Notes: a model not told the origin generated them from the letters alone. DNA of 64,000 nt from Rugamonas sp. (GCF_025354735.1 NZ_JANXMI010000048.1:1-64000), one strand, 5' to 3'. Shown: positions 18,453 to 28,141, numbered from the stretch's first letter. Made by a program: numbers and translations.

Positions 18453-19289
18453 ATGACTTTTGACCCCACTTTTCGCCTTCGTTTATTCTCTCTCGTCGTT
18501 GCCGCGCTGCTTTTCGCTTCGCCCGCTCCGTTCGCCGCTGCCGCCGCGGCCCGGCCGGACAGCGTTTACCTGGAAGACCTGAGCTGGCCCGAAGTGGGCG
18601 CGGCCCTGCGCGCCGGCAAGACCACCATCATCATTCCCGTCGGCGGCACCGAACAGAGCGGCCCGCACATGGCGCTCGGCAAGCACAACGCCCGGGCCAC
18701 GGCGCTGGCCGGCAAGATCGCCGCCATGCTCGGCAACGCGCTGGTGGCGCCGACGCTGGCCTACGTGCCCGAAGGATCGGTGACGCCGCCGGCCGGCCAC
18801 ATGCGCTACACCGGCACGATCTCGATCCCGGACGAGGCCTTCAAGGGCCTGCTCGACGGCGCCGCCCGCAGTTTCAAACAGCACGGCTTCGTCGACGTGG
18901 TGCTGATCGGCGACCACGGCGGCTACCAGGCCCAGCTCAAGGCCGTGGCCGCGCGCCTGAACCACGACTGGGCCGGCACGCCGGCGCGCGCCCATTTCAT
19001 CGCCGAGTATTACCAGGCGGCCGACGTCGACTTCGTGCGGGCGCTGCGCGCCAGGGGACTCACGGCCGAGCAGATCGGCCTGCACGCGGGCACGGCGGAC
19101 ACCTCGCTGACGCTGGCGCTGGCGCCCGCCCTGGTGCGCATGGACCAGTTGCCGGCCGACGCGCGGCAGGGACGCGCCGCCGGCGTCAACGGCGACCCGC
19201 GCGCGGCCAGCGCCGCGCTGGGCCAGCTCGGCGTCGATTTAATGGTGAACAAGACAGTGGCCGCGATCCGTGCCGCGCAACAGCGCTGA
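18453..19289 (+). CDS. Exported creatininase-family protein
   Basis: A 278-residue protein with a signal peptide (LFSLVVAALLFASPAPFAAAAA) ahead of a creatininase/MftE-type amidohydrolase domain. Recognisable elements are the strand PVGGTEQSGPHMALGKH (Glu and His ligands), GHMRYTGTISI and IGDHGGYQ. Characterised family members use divalent metals for cyclic-amide hydrolysis or peptide processing; most are cytoplasmic, so export is notable. The ATG at 18453 is favoured over 18414 because the signal peptide follows. The beta-propeller gene begins 36 bp downstream and is probably co-transcribed. Substrate unknown. Confidence 0.8.
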   Translation: MTFDPTFRLRLFSLVVAALLFASPAPFAAAAAARPDSVYLEDLSWPEVGAALRAGKTTIIIPVGGTEQSGPHMALGKHNARATALAGKIAAMLGNALVAPTLAYVPEGSVTPPAGHMRYTGTISIPDEAFKGLLDGAARSFKQHGFVDVVLIGDHGGYQAQLKAVAARLNHDWAGTPARAHFIAEYYQAADVDFVRALRARGLTAEQIGLHAGTADTSLTLALAPALVRMDQLPADARQGRAAGVNGDPRAASAALGQLGVDLMVNKTVAAIRAAQQR

Positions 19290-19325
19290 ACGGCCGGCTT
19301 TGATTGAAATTGCTTAGACATAGAG

Positions 19326-20705
19326 ATGACCAGATTCATGAATACATTCAGCAAGCGCCAACAACGTATCGCCATCAGCGTCGCCGTCGCGGCCGTGCTG
19401 GGCAGCAGTGCCTGGTGGGTCGCGGCCCAGAACGTCAGCGCGACCGATGCCGGCGCCAGCGCCACGGCTTCGGCCCCGGCCGCCGCCGCCTCCACCAGCG
19501 CCGGCGCCACGCCGCCGCGCCACGGCCCGGTCGTCACCGTGCCGGGCATGGCGCCGGTGCCCGATCCGAACAATCTGTACAGCGAGAACGGCAGCTCGCA
19601 CATGAGCCCGAACGTGGCCGGCGCGCTCGAACGGGTCTACGTGCCCAACCACACCGGCAACACGGTGTCGGTCATCGATCCGAACACCATGCAGGTGGTC
19701 GACACCTACAAGGTCGGCGTCAACCCGCAGCACGTGGTGCCGGCCTGGGACTTGCGCACGCTGTGGGTGGCGAACAACGCCGAGGGCCGCAGCGACGGCA
19801 GCCTCACGCCCATCGATCCGCTGACCGGCAAGCCGGGCACGGCGATCCGGGTCGACGATCCCTACAATCTGTACTGGTCGCCGGACGGCAAGTCGGCCAT
19901 CGTCGTGGTCGAGGAAATGAAGCGCCTCGACTTCCGCGACCCGCACACCATGAAGCTGCAATCGACGCTGCCGGTGCCGGAATGCGCCGGCATCAACCAC
20001 GCCGACTTTTCCATCGACGGCCGCTACGCGCTGTTTACCTGCGAGTTCAGCGGCGCCGTGTCGAAGATCGACATGGTCAACCACACGGTGCTGGGCACGC
20101 TCAAGCTGAGCAAGTATTTCACCCGCCCCGACGTGCTGGCCCTGCTCGACCAGGGCGGCAAGAAGCCGCGCTACATTCCCGATCCGCGTGGCCCGGGCGC
20201 CGAAATCTGCACCACCAAGGGCATGCCGCAGGATGTGCGGGCCTCGCCGGACGGCCATGTGTTCTTCGTGGCCGACATGATGGCCGACGGCGTCCACGTG
20301 GTCGACGGCGACAGCTTCAAGCAGATCGGCTTCATCGCCACCGGCGTCGGCGCGCACGGCCTGTATCCCAGCCGTGACGGCAAGAGTTTGTATGTGGCCA
20401 ACCGTGGCAGCAACCAGATCCACGGCCATCCGCACGGCAAGGGCAGCGTGTCGGTGATCGATTTCGCCAGCCGCACCGTGGTCAAGAACTGGCCCATCGC
20501 CGGCGGCGGCAGCCCGGACATGGGCAACGTCAGCGCCGACGGCAAGCATTTGTGGCTGTCGGGACGGTATGACAATGTGGTGTACCGCTTCGATACGGCG
20601 ACCGGCGCCGTCGACCAGATCAAGGTCGGCCGCGAACCGCACGGCCTGACCGTGTGGCCGCAGCCGGGCCGCTATTCGCTGGGCCACACCGGCAATCTGC
20701 GCTAA
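19326..20705 (+). CDS. Exported YVTN-type beta-propeller protein (YncE-like)
   Basis: A 459-residue protein with an N-terminal export signal (ISVAVAAVLGSSAWWVAAQ), an Ala/Thr/Pro linker, then blades of the YVTN/cytochrome-d1-like propeller: ERVYVPNHTGNTVSVIDPNT, LWVANNAEGRS, KSLYVANRGSNQIHGH and KHLWLSGRYDNVVYRFD. Such propellers are usually periplasmic ligand- or DNA-binding proteins or partners of redox enzymes. Isolated His and Cys residues (HHV-type blade ends, one Cys in PECAGINHADF) could bind metal but form no haem motif. Probably in an operon with the creatininase-like gene. Confidence 0.85.
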   Translation: MTRFMNTFSKRQQRIAISVAVAAVLGSSAWWVAAQNVSATDAGASATASAPAAAASTSAGATPPRHGPVVTVPGMAPVPDPNNLYSENGSSHMSPNVAGALERVYVPNHTGNTVSVIDPNTMQVVDTYKVGVNPQHVVPAWDLRTLWVANNAEGRSDGSLTPIDPLTGKPGTAIRVDDPYNLYWSPDGKSAIVVVEEMKRLDFRDPHTMKLQSTLPVPECAGINHADFSIDGRYALFTCEFSGAVSKIDMVNHTVLGTLKLSKYFTRPDVLALLDQGGKKPRYIPDPRGPGAEICTTKGMPQDVRASPDGHVFFVADMMADGVHVVDGDSFKQIGFIATGVGAHGLYPSRDGKSLYVANRGSNQIHGHPHGKGSVSVIDFASRTVVKNWPIAGGGSPDMGNVSADGKHLWLSGRYDNVVYRFDTATGAVDQIKVGREPHGLTVWPQPGRYSLGHTGNLR

Positions 20706-20744
20706 GCGGATCGGCGCTGAATCGCAGCGGCGCCACGGCCGGTT

Positions 20745-21494
20745 TTATACCGTGGTGCTGACCAGCGAGCCGGCGTTCTCGAAGGGGTTGGGGCTGCCCG
20801 ATTGCAGGTTCTGCAGCAGATCCTGGGCGAAGCTTTGCAGGCTGACGGGCACCGTCGAGCTGTTGCTGTCCGAGGCCGACGAGCTGTCGAGCGTCTGCAA
20901 GAGATTCTGGAACGCCGCGTTGAGGCTGGTATCGGCGCCGCTGTCGCTGCTGATCGCGGCGCTGGCGGTGCTGCTGCTGCCGCCGCTGGCCAGGCTTTGC
21001 AGCAAATTCTGCAACTTGCTCGACATGTCGCCATAAGCCTGGCGGTCGGTGGCCGTCGGCGCGGTGGTCTGGCTCAGCCCGTTGCTGCCGCCGTCGGCCT
21101 GGGCCGCCTGGAACAGCGCGTGCATGAAGGAGCGCAGGGAGGTGCCGATACTCTGGCCGGCGCTGCTGCCAGTGCTGCTGCTGCTGGCGGTGCTGCTGAC
21201 CTTGTCCGCGCTGGCGGCTGCCTTGGCGCTGGCGTCCGTGTCGTCCGACGCCGGCGCCGACGTGTTGCTCGGCTGTCCGTTGGTCAAGCCCAGCTGATTG
21301 AGCGTCGCTTCCAGCGCGGCGAACAAGGCCTTGGCGCCGCCGTGGTGGTGGTGGTGGTGGTGGCCGCCGTCGATGCGGGCGCCGCTGTCTGTGCCGCCGG
21401 CGTCGTTATCGTTGCTGATGCCGGTCAGCGGCGACTGGCCGGTGCCGAGCAGGGATGTGAGGCTGGTCGATGCTGAGGTGCTGCTGATATTCAT
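20745..21494 (-). CDS. Ser/Ala/Thr-rich protein with a seven-His tract
   Basis: A 249-residue protein I cannot assign to a family. From the ATG at 21494, which follows a strong GGGAGGAAG site, it has a Ser/Thr-rich N terminus (MNISSTSASTSLTSLLGTG), a GGHHHHHHHGG tract at about residues 45-55, low-complexity Ser/Ala stretches, and related amphipathic segments ending in LQNLLQSL, FQNLLQTL and FAQDLLQNL. There is no signal peptide or membrane segment. The repeated helices suggest a self-associating protein; the His tract suggests metal binding. Both are inferences. Confidence 0.65.
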   Translation of the reverse strand: MNISSTSASTSLTSLLGTGQSPLTGISNDNDAGGTDSGARIDGGHHHHHHHGGAKALFAALEATLNQLGLTNGQPSNTSAPASDDTDASAKAAASADKVSSTASSSSTGSSAGQSIGTSLRSFMHALFQAAQADGGSNGLSQTTAPTATDRQAYGDMSSKLQNLLQSLASGGSSSTASAAISSDSGADTSLNAAFQNLLQTLDSSSASDSNSSTVPVSLQSFAQDLLQNLQSGSPNPFENAGSLVSTTV

Positions 21495-21931
21495 ACTTCC
21501 TCCCGGAAAACGCGTGGTGCGCGCCATGGTACTGCAAGGCGACCTGGGGCTAGCGATGCTTAAGCGCGGATACTTACTGATACATAATAATGCAGTAAGC
21601 CGGCTGGGCGGCAAAAATCGCGCCGCATTGACACCGCGTTTACATCGCATTGTCATCTTTTTCGCGCCGTCCGGCGCCCCGTTTCGCCGCTCCGCAGAGT
21701 GTGGCGCGAGCGACTATGCCATCGCGCAATTTTGCTTTTCAAACACAAATCCGTGTATTATTTGCTACATCCCTACCTCAAGCTCATCCGACCTTGCGCC
21801 GTCGACCGCGCGTCCGTGCCGTGATGAGCTTAATTCATATAAACTATCGAATTAATCTATTTAATATATTTTGTTAATGTGCTGTACCGGTTTACCATAC
21901 GTCGAACAAAACAAGACTCTAGGGAATCATC
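21495..21931. promoter_or_regulatory. Divergent 437-bp intergenic region
   Basis: The region between the His-tract gene and the chemoreceptor gene has no convincing coding frame. It contains a perfect 7-bp inverted repeat CTTACTG-N13-CAGTAAG at 21573-21599, about 80 bp upstream of the His-tract gene. A strongly A/T-rich 60-bp stretch (21831-21890) just ahead of the chemoreceptor probably holds its promoter. AGGGAA at 21921-21926 is the chemoreceptor ribosome binding site. Confidence 0.45.
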
Positions 21932-23578
21932 ATGAATAGCAAGCAAGAACTCAGCGTCGCCGCGCGTCTCAACAGCGGTTTTGCGATTATCCTGGTCATG
22001 ATGCTGGTCTTGACCATCCTCAGCATTATTAAAGTGAACGCCATCGAAGCGAGTCTGATGCGGATCAGCGACGTCAACAACGTCAAGCAGCGTTATGCGA
22101 TCAACTTCCGGGGCAGCGTGCACGACCGCGCCATCGCCATGCGCGACGTCACGCTGGTCGAGGATGGCGGCGTGGGCGACGTCACCGCCCTGATCGACAA
22201 GCTCGACCACGACTATCAAGCGTCGGCCCAGCCGCTCGACGCCATCTTCGCCAAGAGCGCCGCCCAGCCGGGCGCCGACGAGAAGGCCCAGCTGGCCGAC
22301 ATCAAGGCCAGCGAGGAGCGCACCGCGCCGCTGATTAAAAAAATCATCGAGCTGCGCAAGGGCGGCGACCTGGACGGCGCGCGCAAGCTGCTGCTGTCGG
22401 ACGCCCGGCCGGCCTTCGTCGCCTGGCTGGGCACGATCAATAAATTCATCGACCAGCAGCAGAGCAAGACCGAGGACGAGTCCGTCGCCGCGCGCAAGCT
22501 GGCGCACAACTTCCAGGCGCTGATGCTGGCGCTGGTGGCGATCGCGGTGGCCGTCGGCGTCGTCGTGGCCGGCTACATCACGCGCTACCTGGGCCGCGCG
22601 CTGGGCGCCGAGCCGTCCGACGTCAAGGCGCTGGCCGCCGCCGTCGACCGTGGCGAGCTGTATCATGACGTCGCGCTGCGCCGCGGCGACAGCGACAGCA
22701 TCATGGCCGTGCTGATGAAGATGAGCAGCAATCTGCGCGACACGGTGACGGAAGTGCACAGCTCGGCCAACGCCGTCACCACCATCAGCGCCCAGATTTC
22801 CGAGCGCAATATGCACCTGTCGGGCCGCACCGAGGAGCAGGCCGGTTCCCTGGAGGAGACGGCCTCGGCGATGGAGCAGCTGACGGCCACCGTCAAGCAA
22901 AACGCCGACAGCGCCCAGCAAGCCAATGAAATGGCGCAGAACGCCTGCCACATCGCCAGCAAGGGCGGCGAAATCGTCGGCAACGTGGTCGACACGATGA
23001 GCGCCATCAATGTCTCCTCGCGCAAGATCGTCGAAATCATCAGCGTCATCGACGGCATCGCCTTCCAGACCAACATCCTGGCGCTGAACGCGGCCGTGGA
23101 AGCGGCCCGCGCCGGCGAGCAGGGCCGTGGTTTCGCCGTCGTCGCCACCGAGGTCCGCAACCTGGCCCAGCGCAGCTCGACGGCGGCGCGCGAAGTGAAG
23201 GCGCTGATCGATGAATCGGTCAGCAAGGTCGACATCGGCACCGAGCTGGTCCACACCGCCGGCGCCACCATGCGCGACATCGTCGCCAGCGTGCAGCAGG
23301 TGACGGGCATGGTCGGCGCCATCACGACGGCCAGCAACGAGCAGCGCGTCGGCATCGAGGAAGTCAACCGCGCCATTTCGCTGATGGACCAGGTGACGCA
23401 GCAGAACGCCGTGCTGGTCGAGCAGGCCGCGACGGCCGTGAAGATTTTGCAGGACCAGGCGGGCAATCTGAACCACGCGGTCGGCGTGTTCCAGACCGAG
23501 CGCGGCGTCGGCCACGGGGCGGCCCACGCGGCGGCGCCGTCGCGCACGCTGCTGCCGGCGGCGCTGTCGGCGGCGTGA
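21932..23578 (+). CDS. Methyl-accepting chemotaxis protein
   Basis: A 548-residue Tsr/Tar-type receptor. A first transmembrane helix (about residues 18-38) precedes a four-helix-bundle periplasmic domain; a second helix ([20 protein letters not shown], about 190-212) leads to the signalling region. The hairpin tip is present in [20 protein letters not shown], followed by [18 protein letters not shown], which binds CheA and CheW. There is no C-terminal NWETF-like tether. The ligand is unknown. The next gene (GAF-EAL) starts within this gene's stop region, so the two are translationally coupled. Confidence 0.93.
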   Translation: MNSKQELSVAARLNSGFAIILVMMLVLTILSIIKVNAIEASLMRISDVNNVKQRYAINFRGSVHDRAIAMRDVTLVEDGGVGDVTALIDKLDHDYQASAQPLDAIFAKSAAQPGADEKAQLADIKASEERTAPLIKKIIELRKGGDLDGARKLLLSDARPAFVAWLGTINKFIDQQQSKTEDESVAARKLAHNFQALMLALVAIAVAVGVVVAGYITRYLGRALGAEPSDVKALAAAVDRGELYHDVALRRGDSDSIMAVLMKMSSNLRDTVTEVHSSANAVTTISAQISERNMHLSGRTEEQAGSLEETASAMEQLTATVKQNADSAQQANEMAQNACHIASKGGEIVGNVVDTMSAINVSSRKIVEIISVIDGIAFQTNILALNAAVEAARAGEQGRGFAVVATEVRNLAQRSSTAAREVKALIDESVSKVDIGTELVHTAGATMRDIVASVQQVTGMVGAITTASNEQRVGIEEVNRAISLMDQVTQQNAVLVEQAATAVKILQDQAGNLNHAVGVFQTERGVGHGAAHAAAPSRTLLPAALSAA

Positions 23579-25383
23579 TGGACGCGCCCGGCATGGACGC
23601 GCAGGTCACCGAATGGATGGGGCCGGACGACGAACGCCGCCGCGTGGCCGCGCTGGAGTCGCTCGGCATCCTCGATCACGCGACGTCGGAATATTTCGAC
23701 GCGATCACGCGGCTGGCGCTGGAAGTGTTCGGCGTGTCCGGCTCCTATATTTCGCTGATCGCCAGCGAGCGCCAGTGGGTCAAGTCCAGCGTCGGCTTTT
23801 GCCCGCCGGACTCGCGCGAGGAATCGTTCTGCAACCACACCATCCAGCGCGCCGACGTGCTGGTGGTGGAGGACGCCACGCTCGACCAGCGCTTCGTCAA
23901 CAACCCGGTCGTCACCGGCCCGGCCCACATCCGTTTCTACGCCGGCGCGCCGCTGCTGACGCCGGACGGCTATGCCATCGGCGCGCTGTGCCTGACCGAC
24001 ACTATGCCGCGCCAGCTCAGCGCGCTTCAGCGCGGCAAGCTGCGCAGCATGGCCGGCCTCGTCATGTCGCACATCCTGCTGCGGCGCGCCGTCGGCCATG
24101 TCGACGCCGTCAGCGGCATGCCGAATATGCACCAGCTCGAAGAAGACCTGTCGACCCAGGGCCGCAGCGCCGAGGGCGAGGACCGGGTGCTGGTCTACAT
24201 CGACATGCCGGACGCGGCGCGCGCGCTGCGCATCGCCAGCGTGCTCGGCGTGGCCGTGTACGACGAGCTGATACGCGGCGTGGCGCTGCGCCTGAAGGGC
24301 TTGTTCGAGCCGCGCGCGCGGGTCTACCACGTCACCGACGCCCGTTTCGCCATCCTGTCGCAAGATGCGCGGACGGCCGACTTCATCGCCTTCGTGCACG
24401 GCCTGGACGCCAGCCTGGCGGCGCCGGTGTGCAATCTGAACGTGCCGATCAACCTGCTCAGCTTCGGCGGCATCGTCGAATTCTGCCTGTGCACGCAGTC
24501 GGCCAAGGACGCGCCGCGCAAGGCGGCGTCGGCGGTGAACCGGGCGTTGATGGGGCAGCAGCGCTGGTCGGCCTACAACGCCGAGCACGACGTCAGCCAC
24601 CAGCGCGCCTTCCGCCTGCTCAACGACGTGCGCGCCGCCATCGAGGACAATGTCTTCGAGCTGGTCTACCAGCCCAAGCACAACCTCAGCACCGGCGCCT
24701 GCCTGTCGGCCGAGGCGCTGCTGCGCTGGACCCATCCCGAGCTGGGCTTCGTGTCGCCGGCCGAATTCATCCCGCTGATCGAAAAGACGTCGCTGATCGG
24801 ACCGCTGAGCAACTGGGTGTTCCGCACGGCGCTGCGGCAGGTGGCGCAGTGGCACGCGGCCGGCCACGCCATCAAGATCGCCATCAATCTGTCGGCTTAC
24901 AATTTCGAGGAGCCCGACATCGTCGAGCGGCTGGCGGCGGCCTGCGCCGAATTCGGCGTCGCGCCGCGCTACGTGGAAATCGAATGCACCGAGGGCATCT
25001 GGATGGAGGGGCCGCGCATCCTCGAGACCCTGCACCGCATCCGCGACCTGGGCATGAGCCTGGCGCTCGACGATTTCGGCACCGGCTACAGCAACTTCTC
25101 GTATTTGCAAAAAGTGCCGGCCACCGTGGTCAAGGTCGACCAGTCGCTGATCCGCAACGTCCACAACAATCCGCGCGACCAGCGCATCGTGCGCTCGCTG
25201 ATCGCGCTGGCCAGGGAGCTCGACTACGAGGTCGTGGCCGAGGGCGTGGAAACCGAGCACACGCTGGAATTGATACGCGGCTGGGGCTGCCACATCGCGC
25301 AGGGTTATCACTACGCCCGGCCGCTGGCGCCGGCCGCCTTCCTGGACCATGTGCGGCAATATCAGCGTTCGATGGCGGCTTGA
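23578..25383 (+). CDS. GAF - degenerate GGDEF - EAL protein (predicted c-di-GMP phosphodiesterase)
   Basis: A 601-residue soluble protein. Residues about 25-170 form a GAF domain. About 175-330 match a GGDEF domain whose signature is lost (VTDARFAILSQ replaces the loop), so it is not a cyclase. About 345-590 form an EAL domain with AEALLRW, INLSAYN, VEIECTEG, LALDDFGTGYS, VVKVDQS, VVAEGVE and the final Gln, so the metal and catalytic residues appear complete. Predicted to hydrolyse c-di-GMP to pGpG under GAF control. The start ATG overlaps the chemoreceptor TGA (TGATG); a GTG at 23575 is also possible. Confidence 0.9.
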   Translation: MDAPGMDAQVTEWMGPDDERRRVAALESLGILDHATSEYFDAITRLALEVFGVSGSYISLIASERQWVKSSVGFCPPDSREESFCNHTIQRADVLVVEDATLDQRFVNNPVVTGPAHIRFYAGAPLLTPDGYAIGALCLTDTMPRQLSALQRGKLRSMAGLVMSHILLRRAVGHVDAVSGMPNMHQLEEDLSTQGRSAEGEDRVLVYIDMPDAARALRIASVLGVAVYDELIRGVALRLKGLFEPRARVYHVTDARFAILSQDARTADFIAFVHGLDASLAAPVCNLNVPINLLSFGGIVEFCLCTQSAKDAPRKAASAVNRALMGQQRWSAYNAEHDVSHQRAFRLLNDVRAAIEDNVFELVYQPKHNLSTGACLSAEALLRWTHPELGFVSPAEFIPLIEKTSLIGPLSNWVFRTALRQVAQWHAAGHAIKIAINLSAYNFEEPDIVERLAAACAEFGVAPRYVEIECTEGIWMEGPRILETLHRIRDLGMSLALDDFGTGYSNFSYLQKVPATVVKVDQSLIRNVHNNPRDQRIVRSLIALARELDYEVVAEGVETEHTLELIRGWGCHIAQGYHYARPLAPAAFLDHVRQYQRSMAA

Positions 25384-25407
25384 AGTAGAACCCGCCGCCG
25401 CGCGCCG

Positions 25408-26496
25408 TCAGGCCGCCAGCGTCTCGTCGTGGAGCGGCCGCAGGCGGGCGGTGGCGCCGGCGATCAGCTGGGCGCCGAACACGCGCCGTTCGGGCGCCGT
25501 GTCGCGTTGCTGGATCAGGGTTTCGAGCATGTCGGCGGCGGCCAGCGCCATCTGGGCGATGGGCTGGCGCAGCGTCGTCAGGTTGTAGCTGAGCCAGCCG
25601 GACGAGTCGACCGCGTCGAAGCCGGCCACCGACAGCTGGCCCGGCACCTGCAAGCCGAGCTCGTGGCGCGCGTAGTCGAGGCAGCCGATCGCCATCAGGT
25701 CGCTGCCGCAGATGATGGCGTCGGGCACCCGGCCCAGCTGGGCGATCAGCTCGCGCAGGCCGCGCGCGCCGCTGTCGTAGTCGAAGTGGCCGCGCACCAC
25801 CAGCGGCGCCGGCAGGCCCAGCTCGGCGAGCCGTTCGCAGGCGCCGAGGCGGCGTTCGCGCGCGATCGTCGAGTCTTCCGGGCCGTCGATGAGGGCGAAC
25901 TGGCGGTGGCCGGCGGCGGCCAGGCGCGTCACCAGCAAGCGGCTCGCCTCCTGCTGGTCGCACAGCACGGCGTGCACCGACTGGCCGCGCGCGGCGCGGT
26001 TGAACAGCACCAGCGGCACGTCGCGGCGGGCGAATTCGTCGAGCTGGCCGTCGCTCAGCGAGGCGGCCGCGATCACGCCGTCGACCTGGTATTGCCAGAC
26101 GTCGGGCAGCAGCTCGCCGACGTCGGCTTCGCGCTCGAGCGTGAACAGCAGGGGGCGCTTGCCGTGGCGCGTGATTTGCGCGCTCAGCTCGGCCAGCGCT
26201 TCCGGATAGTAGAGGTTGACGCGGTTGGAAATGATGACACCGACCGTGTTCGAGCGCCGCGTGATGAGGCTGCGGGCGGCGGCGTTGGGGATGTAGTCGA
26301 GTCCGGCGGCCGCCTTCATCACGCGCGCATACGTCGACTTCGACACGCTGGCGCCCGGCTTGAAGCAGCGCGACACCGCCGACTGCGACACGCCGGCCAC
26401 CAGCGCCACGTCGTACGAGGTGACGCGGCGGCCGTCGCGCGCGATGGCTGCCTTGTGATCGTGTGGCGGGGGGGCGAGGGCAGTGGTCTTGGTCAT
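25408..26496 (-). CDS. LacI-family transcriptional regulator
   Basis: A 362-residue regulator. Residues about 25-80 form the LacI helix-turn-helix and hinge helix (TSYDVALVAGVSQSAVSRCF, then NAAARSLITRRSNTVGVI). The rest is the periplasmic-binding-like sugar-sensing core (ICGSDLMAIGCLDYARHELG, VPGQLSVAGFDAVDSS). No sugar-transport or catabolic gene is adjacent, so the regulon lies elsewhere. Its last codons face the GAF-EAL gene, 24 bp away (convergent). Confidence 0.92.
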   Translation of the reverse strand: MTKTTALAPPPHDHKAAIARDGRRVTSYDVALVAGVSQSAVSRCFKPGASVSKSTYARVMKAAAGLDYIPNAAARSLITRRSNTVGVIISNRVNLYYPEALAELSAQITRHGKRPLLFTLEREADVGELLPDVWQYQVDGVIAAASLSDGQLDEFARRDVPLVLFNRAARGQSVHAVLCDQQEASRLLVTRLAAAGHRQFALIDGPEDSTIARERRLGACERLAELGLPAPLVVRGHFDYDSGARGLRELIAQLGRVPDAIICGSDLMAIGCLDYARHELGLQVPGQLSVAGFDAVDSSGWLSYNLTTLRQPIAQMALAAADMLETLIQQRDTAPERRVFGAQLIAGATARLRPLHDETLAA

Positions 26497-26879
26497 CGTC
26501 TCTGGTATTCCTTGGCGGCGGGATGGCGGCCGTGTCAGGGGGATGCTCGGGGCACCGGTTTATGAAGCTAGGATAGCTTAAAATCTTACCTAATAGCAAT
26601 AGATTTGGCCATCATGTGTACACTAAGTTACATTTAATCGGACACCGCCGGCGCGCGGTTGCGGCCGCTCTATCCCCGGCGGGGGGTGGCGCTCCCACTT
26701 TGGTGTGGGGCGGCCGGCGCGGGCTATCATGCCACGTTGTCGGCGATAGATCGCCCCTTGCTTGTCGAGGTGTTGCCGGAGCATCGATTTTTTGCCGGCC
26801 TCATCTATTTCTACGGTCCGCTCCGTCGCGGGGTGGATTTCTGCTAAACTAACGCCCCTTTATTACGTGAAGGGTCGAC
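26497..26879. promoter_or_regulatory. Divergent 383-bp intergenic region
   Basis: The region between the LacI regulator and the Hsp70-like gene has no credible gene; short plus-strand frames here lack family resemblance and a ribosome site. It contains AAATCT-N14-AGATTT (26581-26606) and the palindrome GTGTACAC (26616-26623), possible operator elements near the LacI gene promoter. Confidence 0.35.
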
Positions 26880-28130
26880 ATGGCCATTGCTTGCGGCGTC
26901 GATTTCGGCACGTCCAATTCCACCGTCGGCTGGGTGCGTCCCGGCCAGGCGCCGATGCTCGGTCTCGAAGACGGCAAGACCACCTTGCCGTCCGTCGTTT
27001 TCTACAACGCCGAAGACGAGGAAGTGACTTTTGGACGCGCCGCGCTGGCCGAATATCTGGCCGGCTACGAGGGACGCTTGATGCGCTCGCTCAAGAGTTT
27101 GCTGGGCACCAGCCTGATCGACGGCCAGACCGAGGTCGGCGGCCGCGCGCTGCCGTTCCGCATGCTGCTGGCCCAGTTCATCGGGGAACTCAAGAAGCGC
27201 GCCGAGCGTTCGGCCGGCCGCGAATTCACGGCCGCCGTGTTCGGCCGCCCCGTGTTCTTCATCGACGACAGCCGCGCCAACGACCAGCTGGCCGAGGACA
27301 CGCTGGCCGAGGTGGCCCGTTCGGTGGGCTTCAAGGACATCGCCTTCCAGTTCGAGCCCATCGCCGCCGCCTTCGACTACGAGTCGCAGATCACGCGCGA
27401 GGAACTGGTGCTGATCGCTGACATCGGCGGCGGCACCTCCGACTTTTCGCTGGTGCGGCTGTCGCCGCAGCGCGCGCTCAAGGCCGAGCGCCGCGACGAC
27501 ATCCTGGCCAACGGCGGCGTCCACATCGGCGGCACCGACTTCGATAAATACCTGAGCCTGTCGTCCGTGATGCCGCTGCTCGGCTACGGCAGCCGCCTGC
27601 GCAACAACAGCGACGTGCCGTCGAGCTACTACTTCAACCTGGCCACCTGGCACACCATCAACCTGGCGTACACGAAGAAGATGTGGACCCAGTTGAGCGA
27701 CCTGAGCCGCGAAGCCGCCGAGCCGGAAAAACTCAGCCGCCTGCAAAAGCTGATCGACCAGCGCGCCGGCCACTGGCTGGCGATGCAGGTCGAGCAGGGC
27801 AAGATCGCGCTGTCGGACGCGGCCACCGTGGCGCTCGAGCTCGACCGCCTGAGCCCGGCCATCACGGTCGAGCTGCAACGGCCCCAGTTCGACGCCGCCA
27901 TCGGCCACCTGGTCGGCAGCATCGAGCAGACCGTGCACCAGCTGCTGGCCGACGCCGGCGTCACGCCGGAGCGGGTCGACACCGTCTTCTTCACCGGCGG
28001 CTCGAGCGGGGTGCGCCTGCTGCGCGAGCGCATCGCGGCGCTGGTGCCGTCCGCGCGCAAGGTCGAAGGCGACCTGTTCGGCAGCATCGGCGCCGGCCTG
28101 GCGCTCGACGCCGTGCGCAAGTTCGGTTGA
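26880..28130 (+). CDS. Hsp70-family protein, YegD-like
   Basis: A 416-residue actin-like ATPase-domain protein: phosphate-1 loop CGVDFGTSNSTVG at the N terminus, AVFGRPVFF, EPIAAAFDYE, phosphate-2 loop IADIGGGTSDFSLV and adenosine motif FFTGGSSGVRLL. It is much shorter than DnaK and lacks a classical substrate-binding domain, as in E. coli YegD; the client is unknown. The exonuclease gene begins 11 bp after its stop codon, so the two form an operon. Confidence 0.9.
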   Translation: MAIACGVDFGTSNSTVGWVRPGQAPMLGLEDGKTTLPSVVFYNAEDEEVTFGRAALAEYLAGYEGRLMRSLKSLLGTSLIDGQTEVGGRALPFRMLLAQFIGELKKRAERSAGREFTAAVFGRPVFFIDDSRANDQLAEDTLAEVARSVGFKDIAFQFEPIAAAFDYESQITREELVLIADIGGGTSDFSLVRLSPQRALKAERRDDILANGGVHIGGTDFDKYLSLSSVMPLLGYGSRLRNNSDVPSSYYFNLATWHTINLAYTKKMWTQLSDLSREAAEPEKLSRLQKLIDQRAGHWLAMQVEQGKIALSDAATVALELDRLSPAITVELQRPQFDAAIGHLVGSIEQTVHQLLADAGVTPERVDTVFFTGGSSGVRLLRERIAALVPSARKVEGDLFGSIGAGLALDAVRKFG

Positions 28131-28141
28131 GGGGGATGACC

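Noticed and set aside
21335-21365. A CAC/GTG trinucleotide run suspected to be a microsatellite
   Set aside because: It encodes the in-frame His tract of the gene at 20745-21494, so it is treated as coding.
22663-25359. An 898-codon minus-strand open frame
   Set aside because: It is antisense to the chemoreceptor and GAF-EAL genes and has shadow-like composition without motifs.
26616-26852. Short plus-strand frames before the Hsp70-like gene
   Set aside because: No convincing ribosome site, Cys/Trp/Arg-rich low-quality translation; more likely leader DNA.
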